A DNA stretch of 64,000 bases from Aquisalimonas lutea (GCF_030409225.1 NZ_JAUFPK010000001.1:616191-680190), one strand, 5' to 3'; counted from the stretch's first letter, positions 23,300-31,573 are shown. A program made the numbers and translations. Notes: generated from the letters alone by a model not told the origin.

Positions 23300-24238
23300 C
23301 TAACGGTGATGATTCGTTCCACGCACTCGCGCGCGAACGTCCTGGGGATTGATCTGCGCTGCTGCCACGGCCGCCAGGGCCAGGGCGAACCCCCCGATCT
23401 GCACGGGCGTCAGCGCCTGGCCCAGTACCAGCCAGCCCAGGCCGGTGGCCACCGCCGGCGAGAGCAGGCCCAGGAAGGACATCGCCGATACCGGCAGACG
23501 CGCCACGCCCTGGAACCACAGCGCATAAGCGAACAGCGTCCCGGGGACGGCCAGCCACGCATACGCCAGCAGCTCGGAGGCATGCAGCGGCGGCGGACCG
23601 CCTTCGACAAGCAGCGCGACGGGGGCGAGGAAGAGGCCGCCCGCGGTAAGCTGCCAGCCCGTGAACGGGAGCAGGCCCACCGGCCGCCCCCACCGGCGCG
23701 TCAGCACGATACCCAGCGCCATTGCGCCGGCGCCGCCCAAGCCGGCGGCCACACCGAGCGGATCGAGCGGGATGGTGCCGCGCAGGACCATCAACGCCAC
23801 GCCGAGAACGCCGGCCACGCCCCATGCCAGCCGCCAGCGGGTCGGATGCTCGCCGAGCAGCACCAGGGCAAGTCCGGCAACGAGAAGCGGCTGTACTGCA
23901 TTCAACGTTGCCGCGATACCGCCGGGCAGGCGGTAGGCGGCCACGAACAAGAGCGCGAAGAATGCGCCGATGTTCAAGGTCCCCAGGACGGCTGAACGCC
24001 ACCACCAGTGACCCGCCGGCCAGGTGCGTGTGGCCGCCAGCACCGCGAGCCCGGCGGGAAGGGCGCGGAGCGTCCCCGACAACAGGGGTCGATCCGGGGG
24101 CAAGTACTCGGTGGTGACCAGGTACGTGGTGCCCCAGGCGATGGGAGCAAGGGCGGTGAGCCCGGTCAGGATCAGGGTGACCGTCGAGCTGCTGAGCGAC
24201 CTCGACCAGGCCGACTCTGTGGATTGTGTTGATGGCAT
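23300..24238 (-). CDS. EamA/DMT family transporter
   Basis: A 312-residue membrane protein with ten hydrophobic segments. It has LAPIAWGTTYLVTTEYLPPDRPLLSG at helix 1 and the RALPAGLAVLA helix 2 typical of RhaT/EamA carboxylate and drug exporters; the second repeat starts WQLTAGGLFLAPVALLVEG. It is the first gene of a likely two-gene unit with the NAD(P)H-binding protein and is divergent from a MarR regulator. The palindrome at 24247-24273 lies directly upstream of its start. Confidence 0.87.
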   Translation of the reverse strand: MPSTQSTESAWSRSLSSSTVTLILTGLTALAPIAWGTTYLVTTEYLPPDRPLLSGTLRALPAGLAVLAATRTWPAGHWWWRSAVLGTLNIGAFFALLFVAAYRLPGGIAATLNAVQPLLVAGLALVLLGEHPTRWRLAWGVAGVLGVALMVLRGTIPLDPLGVAAGLGGAGAMALGIVLTRRWGRPVGLLPFTGWQLTAGGLFLAPVALLVEGGPPPLHASELLAYAWLAVPGTLFAYALWFQGVARLPVSAMSFLGLLSPAVATGLGWLVLGQALTPVQIGGFALALAAVAAAQINPQDVRARVRGTNHHR

Positions 24239-24246
24239 GGCGATAC

Positions 24247-24273
24247 CTCAATGTTGAACTATTGAATATTGAG
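24247..24273. promoter_or_regulatory. Putative MarR operator
   Basis: CTCAAT (24247-24252) and ATTGAG (24268-24273) are the ends of a 27-bp imperfect palindrome in the EamA-MarR spacer; an inner TCAAT/ATTGA pair spans 24248-24265. It is the AT-richest part of the spacer and lies 9 nt before the EamA start. MarR dimers usually bind such repeats. Confidence 0.5.
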
Positions 24274-24325
24274 CAATCTAGGACATCTGTTAAGCTCAGT
24301 CAAACAGTCCAACGTTGAGGTGTTC

Positions 24326-24838
24326 ATGAAAGACAGCGTCGACCGCGTGCTGGATCAGTGGCGTGCTGAGCGGCCGGATATCGATCCTGAGCCCATGGGG
24401 GTGGTCGGCCGGATCTCCCGTGCCGCCCGGATACTGGAGCGCCGGCTCCGTGAACGGTTCGCGGCCCACAACCTGCAGGCCCACGAGTTCGACATTCTGG
24501 CGACCTTGCGCCGCTCGGGGACTCCCTATCGCCTCACGGCGGGCGCCCTGGTCGAGTCATCGATGGTGACCTACGGCGCCATCGCGAACCGGATCGATCG
24601 CCTCGAGGCGCGAGGATTGGTGACCCGCGAGACCGACCCGGGCAATCGCCGCAGCCTCTACATCGGCCTGACGGACCCGGGGCGTGAGCTCGTCGACGCC
24701 GCCGTGGGGGACCACGTGGACAACGAAACCGAGCTGCTCGCCGGCCTCAGTGACGACGAGCAGCAAGAGCTCGCCGCGTTGCTGCGCAAGCTCCTGCTGA
24801 GTTTCGGAGACACGGCCACCGACAACGACGGCGACTGA
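24326..24838 (+). CDS. MarR family transcriptional regulator
   Basis: A 170-residue winged-helix regulator. The core runs RISRAARILERRLRERFAAHNLQAHEFDILATLRRSG, then LTAGALVESSMVTYGAIANRIDRLEARGLVTRE with the wing DPGNRRSLYIGLTDPG. Start MKDSVDRVLDQW was chosen because GAGG precedes it; a frame extends 19 codons farther but looks non-coding. It probably represses the divergent EamA/NAD(P)H-binding unit. Confidence 0.9.
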   Translation: MKDSVDRVLDQWRAERPDIDPEPMGVVGRISRAARILERRLRERFAAHNLQAHEFDILATLRRSGTPYRLTAGALVESSMVTYGAIANRIDRLEARGLVTRETDPGNRRSLYIGLTDPGRELVDAAVGDHVDNETELLAGLSDDEQQELAALLRKLLLSFGDTATDNDGD

Positions 24839-24860
24839 GGCCGCGCCGGTTCCCGGCACC

Positions 24861-24886
24861 GAGCCCTTGGGCAGCCGCCTGGGCTC
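24861..24886. terminator. Weak hairpin between convergent genes
   Basis: GAGCCC (24861-24866) and GGGCTC (24881-24886) can pair around a 14-nt loop between the MarR gene and the SDR gene, which converge here. There is no T-run, so termination is only suggested by position. Confidence 0.3.
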
Positions 24887-24963
24887 GCTCACGGTGTCGA
24901 GGGCCTGATGCAGGCACCGACGGTGCAGCCTCGCGGGCAGCCCATGCCTTGGGTTTCAGGACA

Positions 24964-25755
24964 CTAGGCGATGGTTTCGACGACCCCGCCGTCCACCCGG
25001 AGCGCCGCGCCCGTGGTCGCGGAGGCCTGCGGCGAGGCAGCGTAGACGACCATGCTCGCGACTTCGTCCACCGTCGCCGCCCGCCGGATGATGGAGCTCG
25101 GGCGGTGCTCCATGACGAACGATCGGGCCTTTTCCTCTGCCGTCTCGTCGGCGTCCTCGCCGGTGCCCACCATGGACTCGAACCCGTCGGATCGCGTTGG
25201 ACCCGGCAGAATCGCGTTGACCGTGACCCCCGTACCCGCAACCCGCTTCGCCAGGCCGCGGGAGATCGAGAGATTGGCGGTCTTGGTGAACCCGTAGTGG
25301 ATCATGTCCGGCGGGATATTGAGCGCAGACTCCGAGGAGATGAACAGCACACGCCCCCATTCGCGCTCGACCATTCCGGGCAGGTAGGCGCGCGACAGCC
25401 TGACACCGGACATTACGTTGACATCGAAGAACTCCGTCCAGGTCGCGTCGGGTGTTTCGAAAAAGTCCTGAGGACCGAAAATGCCGACATTGTTGACCAG
25501 AATATCCACGGACGGGACCGACGCCACGAGGGCGTCGCAGCCGTCCGGCGTGCCTACGTCGGCGGTTGCTCCCGTTACGTTCGCATCAGGCACTTCGCCC
25601 TGCAGGCTGCCGACAGCGTGATCGACGCCTGACGACGTCCGGCCGTTGACAATAACGTCGGCTCCCGCCCGGGCGAGATGTTTCGCGATTGCGTATCCGA
25701 TCCCCTTGGTTGAACCCGTAATCAGGGCGGTCTTGCCGGAAAGCTCGATTCGCAT
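24964..25755 (-). CDS. SDR family oxidoreductase
   Basis: A 263-residue short-chain dehydrogenase. It has LITGSTKGIGYAIAKHLARAG, VNGRTSS (NADP-type second strand), DILVNNVGIFG, FISSESAL with the catalytic serine, and a YGFTK active-site pair; the end is TTGAALRVDGGVVET. AGAGGGG precedes the ATG. It follows the GDSL hydrolase gene by 17 nt and so is probably the last gene of the MFS-GDSL-SDR operon opposite the LysR regulator. Confidence 0.86.
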   Translation of the reverse strand: MRIELSGKTALITGSTKGIGYAIAKHLARAGADVIVNGRTSSGVDHAVGSLQGEVPDANVTGATADVGTPDGCDALVASVPSVDILVNNVGIFGPQDFFETPDATWTEFFDVNVMSGVRLSRAYLPGMVEREWGRVLFISSESALNIPPDMIHYGFTKTANLSISRGLAKRVAGTGVTVNAILPGPTRSDGFESMVGTGEDADETAEEKARSFVMEHRPSSIIRRAATVDEVASMVVYAASPQASATTGAALRVDGGVVETIA

Positions 25756-25772
25756 GATGTGTCCCCTCTGCT

Positions 25773-27068
25773 TCAGTGGTGTCGGTCGCTGACTCCGCAC
25801 AATAGGTCCGGCTCGACGTAGTCCGCCATGGCCTTGTTGCCAACACGGCCCGGATGCAGATGATCGCCGGAGTCAAAGACGGGCCGGAGCCGGGCAGGCT
25901 CATCCGGGTCCCGGAGCTGCCTGTCAAAATCGATCACGGCGTCGAACGCGCCGCTGGTGCGGATCCATTCGTTGATGCGGCCCCGGAGCCTGTCCTTGGC
26001 CGAATCATAATAGTCATCCATCGGAGTCCCCTCGAGCGCGTTCTCGAAGGGTGTCAGGGTCGCGCCGATGACCCTGACACCGTGCAGGCGTGCGCGAGCG
26101 ATGAGCTGCTGGTAGCCCGCGATGATGGCCGCCGGTTCGGGCGGCTGGCCCTCGGGATCGAAGGCGGTGCCCGGCCAGCTGATATCGTTGATGCCGAGCA
26201 GAACAATGACCGCGTCTGCCCCCGGCTGCGATAGGACGTCACGCTCGAAGCGCGCGAGCGCGTTCTCCCCCATGCCGTCGGAAAGCAGCCTCGCGCCGGA
26301 GATGCCTGCATTGACCACGGCGAGATCGCAAGGCACCAGCCGCTGCGCCAGGTAGTCCGACCAACGCTCATTGGCATCCATGGGCGCGCCGTTGCCGTCG
26401 GTAATCGAGTCCCCCAGCAGCACGACGGCACCGGCCGCGTCCTCGCGCGCCACGTGCACACCGGTAAGGAATAGACGCGTCGTGATGGTTTGATCCGGCC
26501 GCAACCGAGGCGCGTCCACCCGATTGCCTGCCTCGATGTAAGCCGTCCGCCGCGCGTCCCAGTGAAAGGTGCTCACGGGTGTCTCGTTCGGCAGGTAGAT
26601 GCTGACCGATAGCGTGGTCAACGCATCCACTTCAAGATCCACCGGATCGCTGATCAGCGGCGCCCCGGGCGGCACGACAGCGTCGCGCCTGCCGCCGAAC
26701 GTGATCGTGCGGCCCGTCTCCGGCACGATTGCCGAGCCCGAAGCTGCCACCGCAATGTGCGCGGCACCTATGGTCAGCGGACGGGTTCCGTAGGCATTGG
26801 AGACGACGATGCGCAGGCGTTCTCCGCCCAGGCTTACGCGGAGCACTTGCCTGAGGGTCTGCTGGTGGAGCTGCTCCGGTACACCCGCCGGCAGCACGAA
26901 CGTCTCCGGCCATGTAGGTTGCGGACTGGCGGTCCAGGTGGCGACCCATTGCCGGTCGGTTTCGCTGCCGAAGGCCGTTGGCAAAGCCATGAGCAACAGC
27001 AGCAGCATGAGTACGCGACCGAACCGTGTCGATCGGGCGCAACAGTAGCCGATGTGTGTGGTGGTCAC
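25773..27068 (-). CDS. Secreted SGNH/GDSL-family hydrolase
   Basis: A 431-residue exported esterase-like enzyme. The N-terminal hydrophobic run (VLMLLLLLMALPTAFG) is a signal peptide. A beta-sandwich-like region (residues 40-195) precedes the SGNH domain: block I VVLLGDSITDGNG with the nucleophile serine, block II VNAGISGARLL, block III LLGINDISWPG, and the C-terminal FDSGDHLHPG with the Asp-His pair. Likely substrates are acylated sugars or lipids. A GTG start at 27068 overlaps the MFS stop in a GTGA arrangement. It is encoded between an MFS exporter and an SDR enzyme. Confidence 0.87.
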   Translation of the reverse strand: MTTTHIGYCCARSTRFGRVLMLLLLLMALPTAFGSETDRQWVATWTASPQPTWPETFVLPAGVPEQLHQQTLRQVLRVSLGGERLRIVVSNAYGTRPLTIGAAHIAVAASGSAIVPETGRTITFGGRRDAVVPPGAPLISDPVDLEVDALTTLSVSIYLPNETPVSTFHWDARRTAYIEAGNRVDAPRLRPDQTITTRLFLTGVHVAREDAAGAVVLLGDSITDGNGAPMDANERWSDYLAQRLVPCDLAVVNAGISGARLLSDGMGENALARFERDVLSQPGADAVIVLLGINDISWPGTAFDPEGQPPEPAAIIAGYQQLIARARLHGVRVIGATLTPFENALEGTPMDDYYDSAKDRLRGRINEWIRTSGAFDAVIDFDRQLRDPDEPARLRPVFDSGDHLHPGRVGNKAMADYVEPDLLCGVSDRHH

Positions 27069-28279
27069 GGACACTCCTCCCCTTTCGGTGCATTAGTTGC
27101 CGCGGTCGAGAACAGCTCGGCGCTGGGCATACGCGGACGGTCCAGGCGAATGGCGGATGCGGCCACTGCGACTGCGCAAAGGGGAATCAGTGCGGCGATC
27201 CACGTGACCGCGCCGAGACCAGGCCCGTGGGAGATGATGACGCCGCCCGCCCAAGCGCCCGCCGCGTTGCCCAGGTTGAACGCGGCGATGTTGAAGGTCG
27301 ACGCGAGGCTTTGACCGGCGCCCTCGGCTCGGCTGAGAACCCAGGCCTGAAGTGGTGGGACAGTGGCGAACGCCGAAGCTCCGAGAAGGCCGACCGAGAC
27401 CACGGACCAAAACGGGCTGCGCAGCGCGAAGGTCATGATTCCGAGCACGACAGACAGCGTCACCAAGGTGCCGAGCACGGTCGGTACAAGATGGCGATCC
27501 GCCAGCCTGCCACCCAGGAGATTGCCTGCGACCAGGCCGCCCCCGAACACCAGGAGAATGGGCGACACCGCGGACTCGGGGAAACCGGTAATTCGAGTCA
27601 GCAGTGGCGCGATGTACGTAAAGACGGCGAATACGGCCGAGTAGCCCAGTACGGTCGTTAGCAGGCCAAGCAAGACGGATCGTCGGCTCAGAACGGAGAT
27701 ATCCTTCCGCCAATCGGAGCGCGTGAACCCCGGCTCATCCGCTCGAACCCACAGCGCTAGCGCCGCCATCGCTACTGCCCCGATGGCGCCTACAACCCAG
27801 AATGTGGCACGCCAGCCGAACGACTGGCCGATCCAGGTTCCGAACGGTACGCCGAGCACGGTCGCGACCGTCAGCCCGGTGAACATGACCGCGATGGCGC
27901 TGGCTCGACGGTTCGGTGATACGAGGTCAGCGGCGACAACGGAGCCGACTCCGAAGAACGTCCCGTGGGCAAATGCAGTGAGAACACGGGCGCCCAGGAC
28001 CAGCGAGTAGGTGGGAGCGATGGCGCAGGCAATGTTGCCGACCGTAAAGACGCCCATGAGCCCGACTAGCACGGTCTTTCTCGGCAGTTTCGCCGCGATG
28101 ATGGTCAAGATTGGGGCACCGACGACGACACCGAGCGCATACCCCGATACAAGAAGTCCCGCTGCCTGAAGAGAAACGCCCAGATCGGCGCTCACTTCCA
28201 GGAGCAAGCCCATGATGACGAATTCCGTGACACCGATGCCGAAGGCACCGGCGGTCAACGCGAATAGCCCAATCGGCAT
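27065..28279 (-). CDS. MFS transporter (DHA1, AraJ/PbuE-like)
   Basis: A 404-residue exporter with 12 helices. GAFGIGVTEFVIMGLLLEVSADLGV at helix 1, VSGYALGVVVGAPILTIIAAKLPRK around helix 2 and LTAFAHGTFFGVGSVVAADLV at helices 4-5 are characteristic of the arabinose-efflux/purine-efflux group. GGAGG lies upstream of the ATG. It is divergent from a LysR regulator (106 nt spacer) and overlaps the downstream GDSL hydrolase gene by 4 nt. Confidence 0.88.
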   Translation of the reverse strand: MPIGLFALTAGAFGIGVTEFVIMGLLLEVSADLGVSLQAAGLLVSGYALGVVVGAPILTIIAAKLPRKTVLVGLMGVFTVGNIACAIAPTYSLVLGARVLTAFAHGTFFGVGSVVAADLVSPNRRASAIAVMFTGLTVATVLGVPFGTWIGQSFGWRATFWVVGAIGAVAMAALALWVRADEPGFTRSDWRKDISVLSRRSVLLGLLTTVLGYSAVFAVFTYIAPLLTRITGFPESAVSPILLVFGGGLVAGNLLGGRLADRHLVPTVLGTLVTLSVVLGIMTFALRSPFWSVVSVGLLGASAFATVPPLQAWVLSRAEGAGQSLASTFNIAAFNLGNAAGAWAGGVIISHGPGLGAVTWIAALIPLCAVAVAASAIRLDRPRMPSAELFSTAATNAPKGEECP

Positions 28280-28385
28280 GATTGGTCGACCTCCAAGTGC
28301 AAGTTTGAACGCCCCGAATCATGGCCGGACTGCGCTCCTTGGACTAGACTGGCCGAATGACAAGGATTTATGAATCCATTTCCAT

Positions 28386-29291
28386 ATGAGTCGTCCCGAG
28401 ATCAATCGCTCCGGCGAGATGGAAGTCTTCGTCAGGGTCGTGGAGGCCGGCGGCTTCTCGGCGGCGGCACGCGAGCTGCGCATGACCCCGTCGGCGGTGA
28501 GCAAGCTGGTGAGGCGCCTGGAGGGGCGGTTGGGCGTGCGGCTCGTCAATCGCTCCACGCGCCGCGTACAGCTCACGCCGGAGGGCTGCGTCTTCTACGA
28601 ACGCAGCGTCCGCGTTCTAGCGGATCTGGAAGAGGCCGAGCGCGGTGCTGCAACCAATGCCCCTCCGCGCGGACGCCTGCGAGTCAACGCCAATGTGCCG
28701 TTCGGCGTTCACTTCCTGCTGCCATTGGTGCCGGAGTTTGCTTCCCGGCATCCGGAGGTCTCGCTGGATATCGTTCTTACCGACGAGGTCATTGACATCC
28801 TGGAGCAGCGCACGGATGTCGCAGTTCGTGCGGGCCCGCTCAAGAGCTCGCGGCTTGTGGCGCGCAAGCTCGGTGCGAGCCGGATGGTCATCGTCGGCTC
28901 GCCCGCCTATCTGCAGCAGCACGGCACGCCGGTGCAACCCGAGGACCTGGAGCATCACAATCGACTCGGTTTCAACTATGTACGGACAGCGGAGGGATGG
29001 CCGTTGCGATGGAACGGGGAAACGGTGACGTTCGCGACCAACGGCAGCGTGCAGGTCAGCGATGGTGAGGGGTTGCGGCGGCTGGCCTTGGCGGGGGCCG
29101 GTCTGGCAAGGCTCGCCGAGTTCCAGGTTCGGGATGACGTGGCGGCCGGACGCGTGCAAACCGTACTCGAGGACTACAATCCCGGCGATACGGAGGAGTT
29201 CAACGCGGTCTTTCTCGGGCAAGGTGGCTACCTCCCTTCGCGGGTGCGAGCGTTCCTGGACTTCCTCGTTGAGCATGTCGAATTCGGGTAG
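28386..29291 (+). CDS. LysR family transcriptional regulator
   Basis: A 301-residue regulator. The winged helix-turn-helix is at residues 6-65 (MEVFVRVVEAGGFSAAARELRMTPSAVSKLVRRLEGRLG), and the effector-binding domain starts near residue 90 (RGRLRVNANVPFGVHFLLPLVPEF). It belongs to the group with a NYVRTAEGW-type cofactor-domain loop. It faces the MFS-GDSL-SDR operon, its most likely target. Its last 45 residues closely resemble the orphan fragment at 20821-20975. Confidence 0.9.
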   Translation: MSRPEINRSGEMEVFVRVVEAGGFSAAARELRMTPSAVSKLVRRLEGRLGVRLVNRSTRRVQLTPEGCVFYERSVRVLADLEEAERGAATNAPPRGRLRVNANVPFGVHFLLPLVPEFASRHPEVSLDIVLTDEVIDILEQRTDVAVRAGPLKSSRLVARKLGASRMVIVGSPAYLQQHGTPVQPEDLEHHNRLGFNYVRTAEGWPLRWNGETVTFATNGSVQVSDGEGLRRLALAGAGLARLAEFQVRDDVAAGRVQTVLEDYNPGDTEEFNAVFLGQGGYLPSRVRAFLDFLVEHVEFG

Positions 29292-29524
29292 CGTGGAGCT
29301 CCCGGAGGGCGCCGTCTGCGTCGACGTGCACCGGTGCCAGATCGAGTTCCAGCGCAGAGCGGGGGTTCAGGAGCGGGTCACGTGTGCATTCGCAGTATCC
29401 GCAGGCGCAGGGGGCAGTGCGGAGACGCGAGCCGGGGCATACGAAATCCGGAGGTCACGGGTGCGTGGCACGGAACACGTACGTGAGCCAGTGATTTGAT
29501 GCTCATAGCAGTCCGGCGCTGCCG
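29292..29524. other. Intergenic region between convergent genes
   Basis: Nothing recognisable. Short frames on both strands lack motifs and ribosome-binding sites, and I found no clear tRNA-like fold or strong terminator hairpin. Confidence 0.4.
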
Positions 29525-29917
29525 CTAGAAGTACGGGCCGTCCTCTAGCCGTTGAGATATCCACCATACGTTGCCGAACGGATCGCGTACGCCGCCCTGG
29601 CGATCACCATACGGCATGTCGGCCACTTCCATTTCCAACGAAGCGCCGTGCCCGAGTGCCCGGCGCATCGATTCATCGGCGTCCTCGACATACAGATAGT
29701 AGGTGCCGTAGGTGGCGGGATTCGCCTCGGTTGCTTCGCTTACCATCAACGTGGACGAGCCGATGCGAACCTGCGCGTTGGCGATCTTTCCGTCAGGTCG
29801 TAGGTGCCGACCAACCTCATCGCCGCCTAGCGCGGCGATGAGAAAGTCGACGAAGTCCTCGGCTCCGCGCACGAAGAAGTATGGCGTTACAGTGTTGAAC
29901 CCATCGGGAACGTTCAC
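29525..29917 (-). CDS. VOC family (glyoxalase/PhnB-like) protein
   Basis: A 130-residue protein of the vicinal oxygen chelate superfamily. VPDGFNTVTPYFFVRGAEDFVDFLIAALGG at the start, SSTLMVSEA and the C-terminal VADMPYGDRQGGVRDPFGNVWWISQ are typical of PhnB-like members. I place the start at a GTG with GGGAG 7 nt upstream because homologues begin at this point; an ATG 15 codons upstream is less likely. Function of this subgroup is uncertain. The GNVWWISQ motif carries a common metal-site position. It is the last gene before the element remnant. Confidence 0.82.
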   Translation of the reverse strand: MNVPDGFNTVTPYFFVRGAEDFVDFLIAALGGDEVGRHLRPDGKIANAQVRIGSSTLMVSEATEANPATYGTYYLYVEDADESMRRALGHGASLEMEVADMPYGDRQGGVRDPFGNVWWISQRLEDGPYF

Positions 29918-30106
29918 TTTTGCTCTCCCTGGCAAGCTGCTTCTCAGAATAGTCGCCTTCATTCGCCGACGAAAAGGAAGATCACGAGGGGTGATGGGCA
30001 GCATCTCCGTGAACGAGTAGTCGGCCTCGGCCACCCGAGCCGCATGCCGACCCTCCCACGATTGCCCCGAGGCCTTCGAGCAGGCCTCACCACCGATCGA
30101 CACCCA
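29918..30106. other. Gap left of the element remnant
   Basis: The minus-strand frame of the VOC gene continues upstream into sequence that reads SIGGEACSKASGQSWEGRHA and VAEADYSFTEMLPIT. This looks protein-like but I do not recognise it; it may be the tail of a gene cut by the element boundary at 30107. Confidence 0.3.
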
Positions 30107-30133
30107 TGGATTGTTGGAATAAAGATTGAGACA
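30107..30133 (+). repeat. Left terminal inverted repeat of the element
   Basis: Begins TGGATTGTTGGAATAAAG and ends TTGAGACA. It pairs with 33996-34022 with four mismatches (positions 6, 8, 15 and 19 of the repeat). Confidence 0.65.
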
Positions 30134-30200
30134 TTTCCGGGCTGTAGGCCTTGTCACTGGACCCCCTGAAACGCCCATATTTGGAAATGGGGATCGAGAC

Positions 30201-30222
30201 TGTCTCAAACCTATTCCAAACT
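30201..30222 (+). repeat. Internal copy of the terminal repeat motif
   Basis: TGTCTCAAACCTATTCCAAA here is in the same orientation as the glmS-side repeat and inverted relative to the left repeat 68 bp away. The left repeat and this copy could also form a short MITE-like unit of about 116 bp, with an ATTTCC/GGAAAT pair inside it. Confidence 0.5.
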
Positions 30223-30227
30223 CCTTT

Positions 30228-30522
30228 CGAAACCGCCACTTAACGAACCCCTCCAGAACACCCTTCTACCTGCCGGAGCGGCGGTCCTTCTCGCCGGCTA
30301 CCGGCGGAGGGAGGCCTCGTGCTTTCGAGAAAGACAGGGACGCTCACCAGTGCCGATGTAGTCATTCTTCCGGGTCGGCTGACACGCATCAACAATAATA
30401 AAAAAGAATATCAATAAGTTAGGTTTTACTTACGGTTTCGGCTGTACCTAACTGAACTCACGATAGTCGATATCAAAGAGCCCTAACACCGACCCACAAA
30501 CACGAATCGATGGAGCACCCCG
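30228..30522. other. AT-rich leader with an inverted repeat
   Basis: No gene is visible. From about 30380 to 30480 the sequence is clearly more AT-rich than its surroundings. AGTTAGGT (30417-30424) and ACCTAACT (30446-30453) form a perfect 8-bp inverted repeat with a 21-nt loop, 70-106 nt before the TniQ-like start. This could be an operator or leader hairpin for that gene. Confidence 0.4.
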
Positions 30523-30606
30523 ATGCCCTCATCCGCCTTCTTGTTTAGCCCGCTACCGGATGAAACCGTCCACAGCTGGGTAAGCCGACTCCACCTCCTC
30601 TCAGGC
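30523..30606 (+). pseudogene. N-terminal fragment of a TniQ-like transposition gene
   Basis: The start (GGAG 8 nt before ATG) encodes SSAFLFSPLPDETVHSWVSR then LHLLSG. The PLPDEThxSWhxRhHhLSG pattern is the hallmark N-terminus of TniQ/TnsD target-selection proteins of Tn7- and Tn5053-like transposons. Homology stops at about codon 28, exactly where the oppositely oriented GNAT toxin gene ends (stop at 30601-30603). The frame stays open beyond but only as antisense of that gene. TniQ zinc-finger motifs are missing, so this is a truncated relic. The fragment is short, so the call rests on the motif alone. Confidence 0.62.
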
Positions 30607-31089
30607 GATCGCTGTAATGCAGTCCTGAATCGGCAGGAAGAGCTGGAGTCCGTCTTCCTCGATCCTGATAAAGCCGTATTTCTCGTACTGGTCCTTGGCG
30701 TCCACTACCAGTCCGCCGATGGCGGTGAATTCCCGGGAGATGGTCGCCGCGTCCTCAATGGCGGCGAGCAGAGCCAACTCTCCCAGTCCCTGGCCCCGTG
30801 CGCTCAGGTCCGACGCCAGTCGGGCCATCCGCAGGAAGGGTACAGGGTGAGGGTATTTCTTCCAGGCCCTGACGCCGGGTGGCGGCGCGATCTCGCAGGG
30901 CGCGGTGGAGTAGTAGGCCAGAATGCGTTCCGGCCGGTTAGAATCGACCAGCACCGTGGTGCGAACCAGATGTCGCTCGTCCTGCCGTCGCGCTGTCTTC
31001 TGAATGAATGTGTTGAGTGCTTCGACCCCGCAGTCGAACGCTGCGCGGTCGTGGTGCTTGCTAAGTTGTTCTTTCCTGATCCGAGCCAT
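30601..31089 (-). CDS. GNAT-type toxin (TacT-like N-acetyltransferase)
   Basis: A 162-residue GNAT acetyltransferase of the type paired with DUF1778 antitoxins; TacT toxins block translation by acetylating charged tRNA. Signatures are FDCGVEALNTFIQKTARRQDERH, ILAYYSTAPCEI, VPFLRMARLASDLSARGQGLGELALL (the acetyl-CoA loop) and VVDAKDQYEKYGF with the catalytic-type tyrosine. Compared with relatives a few residues seem to be missing around VVDAKD-QYEKYGF. The gene overlaps the 3' end of the upstream antitoxin frame by 29 nt, as in intact operons. The antitoxin N-terminus looks lost, so the toxin may be silent or neutralised from elsewhere. Confidence 0.85.
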   Translation of the reverse strand: MARIRKEQLSKHHDRAAFDCGVEALNTFIQKTARRQDERHLVRTTVLVDSNRPERILAYYSTAPCEIAPPPGVRAWKKYPHPVPFLRMARLASDLSARGQGLGELALLAAIEDAATISREFTAIGGLVVDAKDQYEKYGFIRIEEDGLQLFLPIQDCITAIA

Positions 31090-31300
31090 CCACTGTTCCC
31101 TTGTACCGCTGGGCCGCCTTCCTCAAGCGAGGCAGGGGCCGTGACGGCTGGTCCAGGACCGTCATCATGTTCTTGAACGCCTCGCGGCTTGTGGTGATCC
31201 GCGTGGCGCGTTCGGTGACCTCGGCCGCGCGTTCCAACGCGGAGTCCAGCAAGAACTGGGAAACCGTGCCGCCTTTTCCGGAAACCGTTTGTTTTGAGTC
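31061..31300 (-). pseudogene. DUF1778 (TacA-like) antitoxin gene, 5'-truncated
   Basis: The frame encodes TVSQFLLDSALERAAEVTERATRITTSREAFKNMMTVLDQPS and ends RKAAQRYKGT, matching the middle and toxin-binding C-terminus of DUF1778 antitoxins. Upstream of about KQTVSGKGG the homology ends, and the residues that normally form the ribbon-helix-helix strand (RhxhRhxxxxxxLIxxAA pattern) are missing. The frame continues to 31384 in unrelated sequence. The protein could be made only from an alternative start and would not be expected to bind DNA. The toxin gene overlaps its end. Confidence 0.7.
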
Positions 31301-31378
31301 AGGCCGCCTAGGCCGACTCGCTCGATGGACGACTATCCTTGGCACAATAAGCCAGGGTTGCGACGACTCCTTGAACCT

Positions 31379-31572
31379 AAGCAATACGTCTCCATTCGCT
31401 ACACCGACCGGCTGGCCGAGGCCGGCATCGAGCCGTCTGGGGGCTGCTTCATGGGCAACGTTGGGACTCCTATGACAATACCCTTGCCGAGAGCATCAAC
31501 GGCCTCTACAAGACCGAGGTGATCCGTCACCGCGGCCCTTGGCCGAATCTGGAGGCCGTGCAGTTCGCCACG
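31379..31572 (+). pseudogene. IS3-family transposase fragment
   Basis: Translation gives KQYVSIRYTDRLAEAGIEPS and, after a one-base deletion near 31464, SYDNTLAESINGLYKTEVIR and GPWPNLEAVQFAT. This is the DDE-domain segment (around the conserved SxGDSYDNAxxE) of an IS3-group OrfB. Both ends of the transposase and the insertion sequence ends are missing. It is fused at about 31573 to an exchanger gene tail. Confidence 0.8.
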
Positions 31573-31573
31573 A

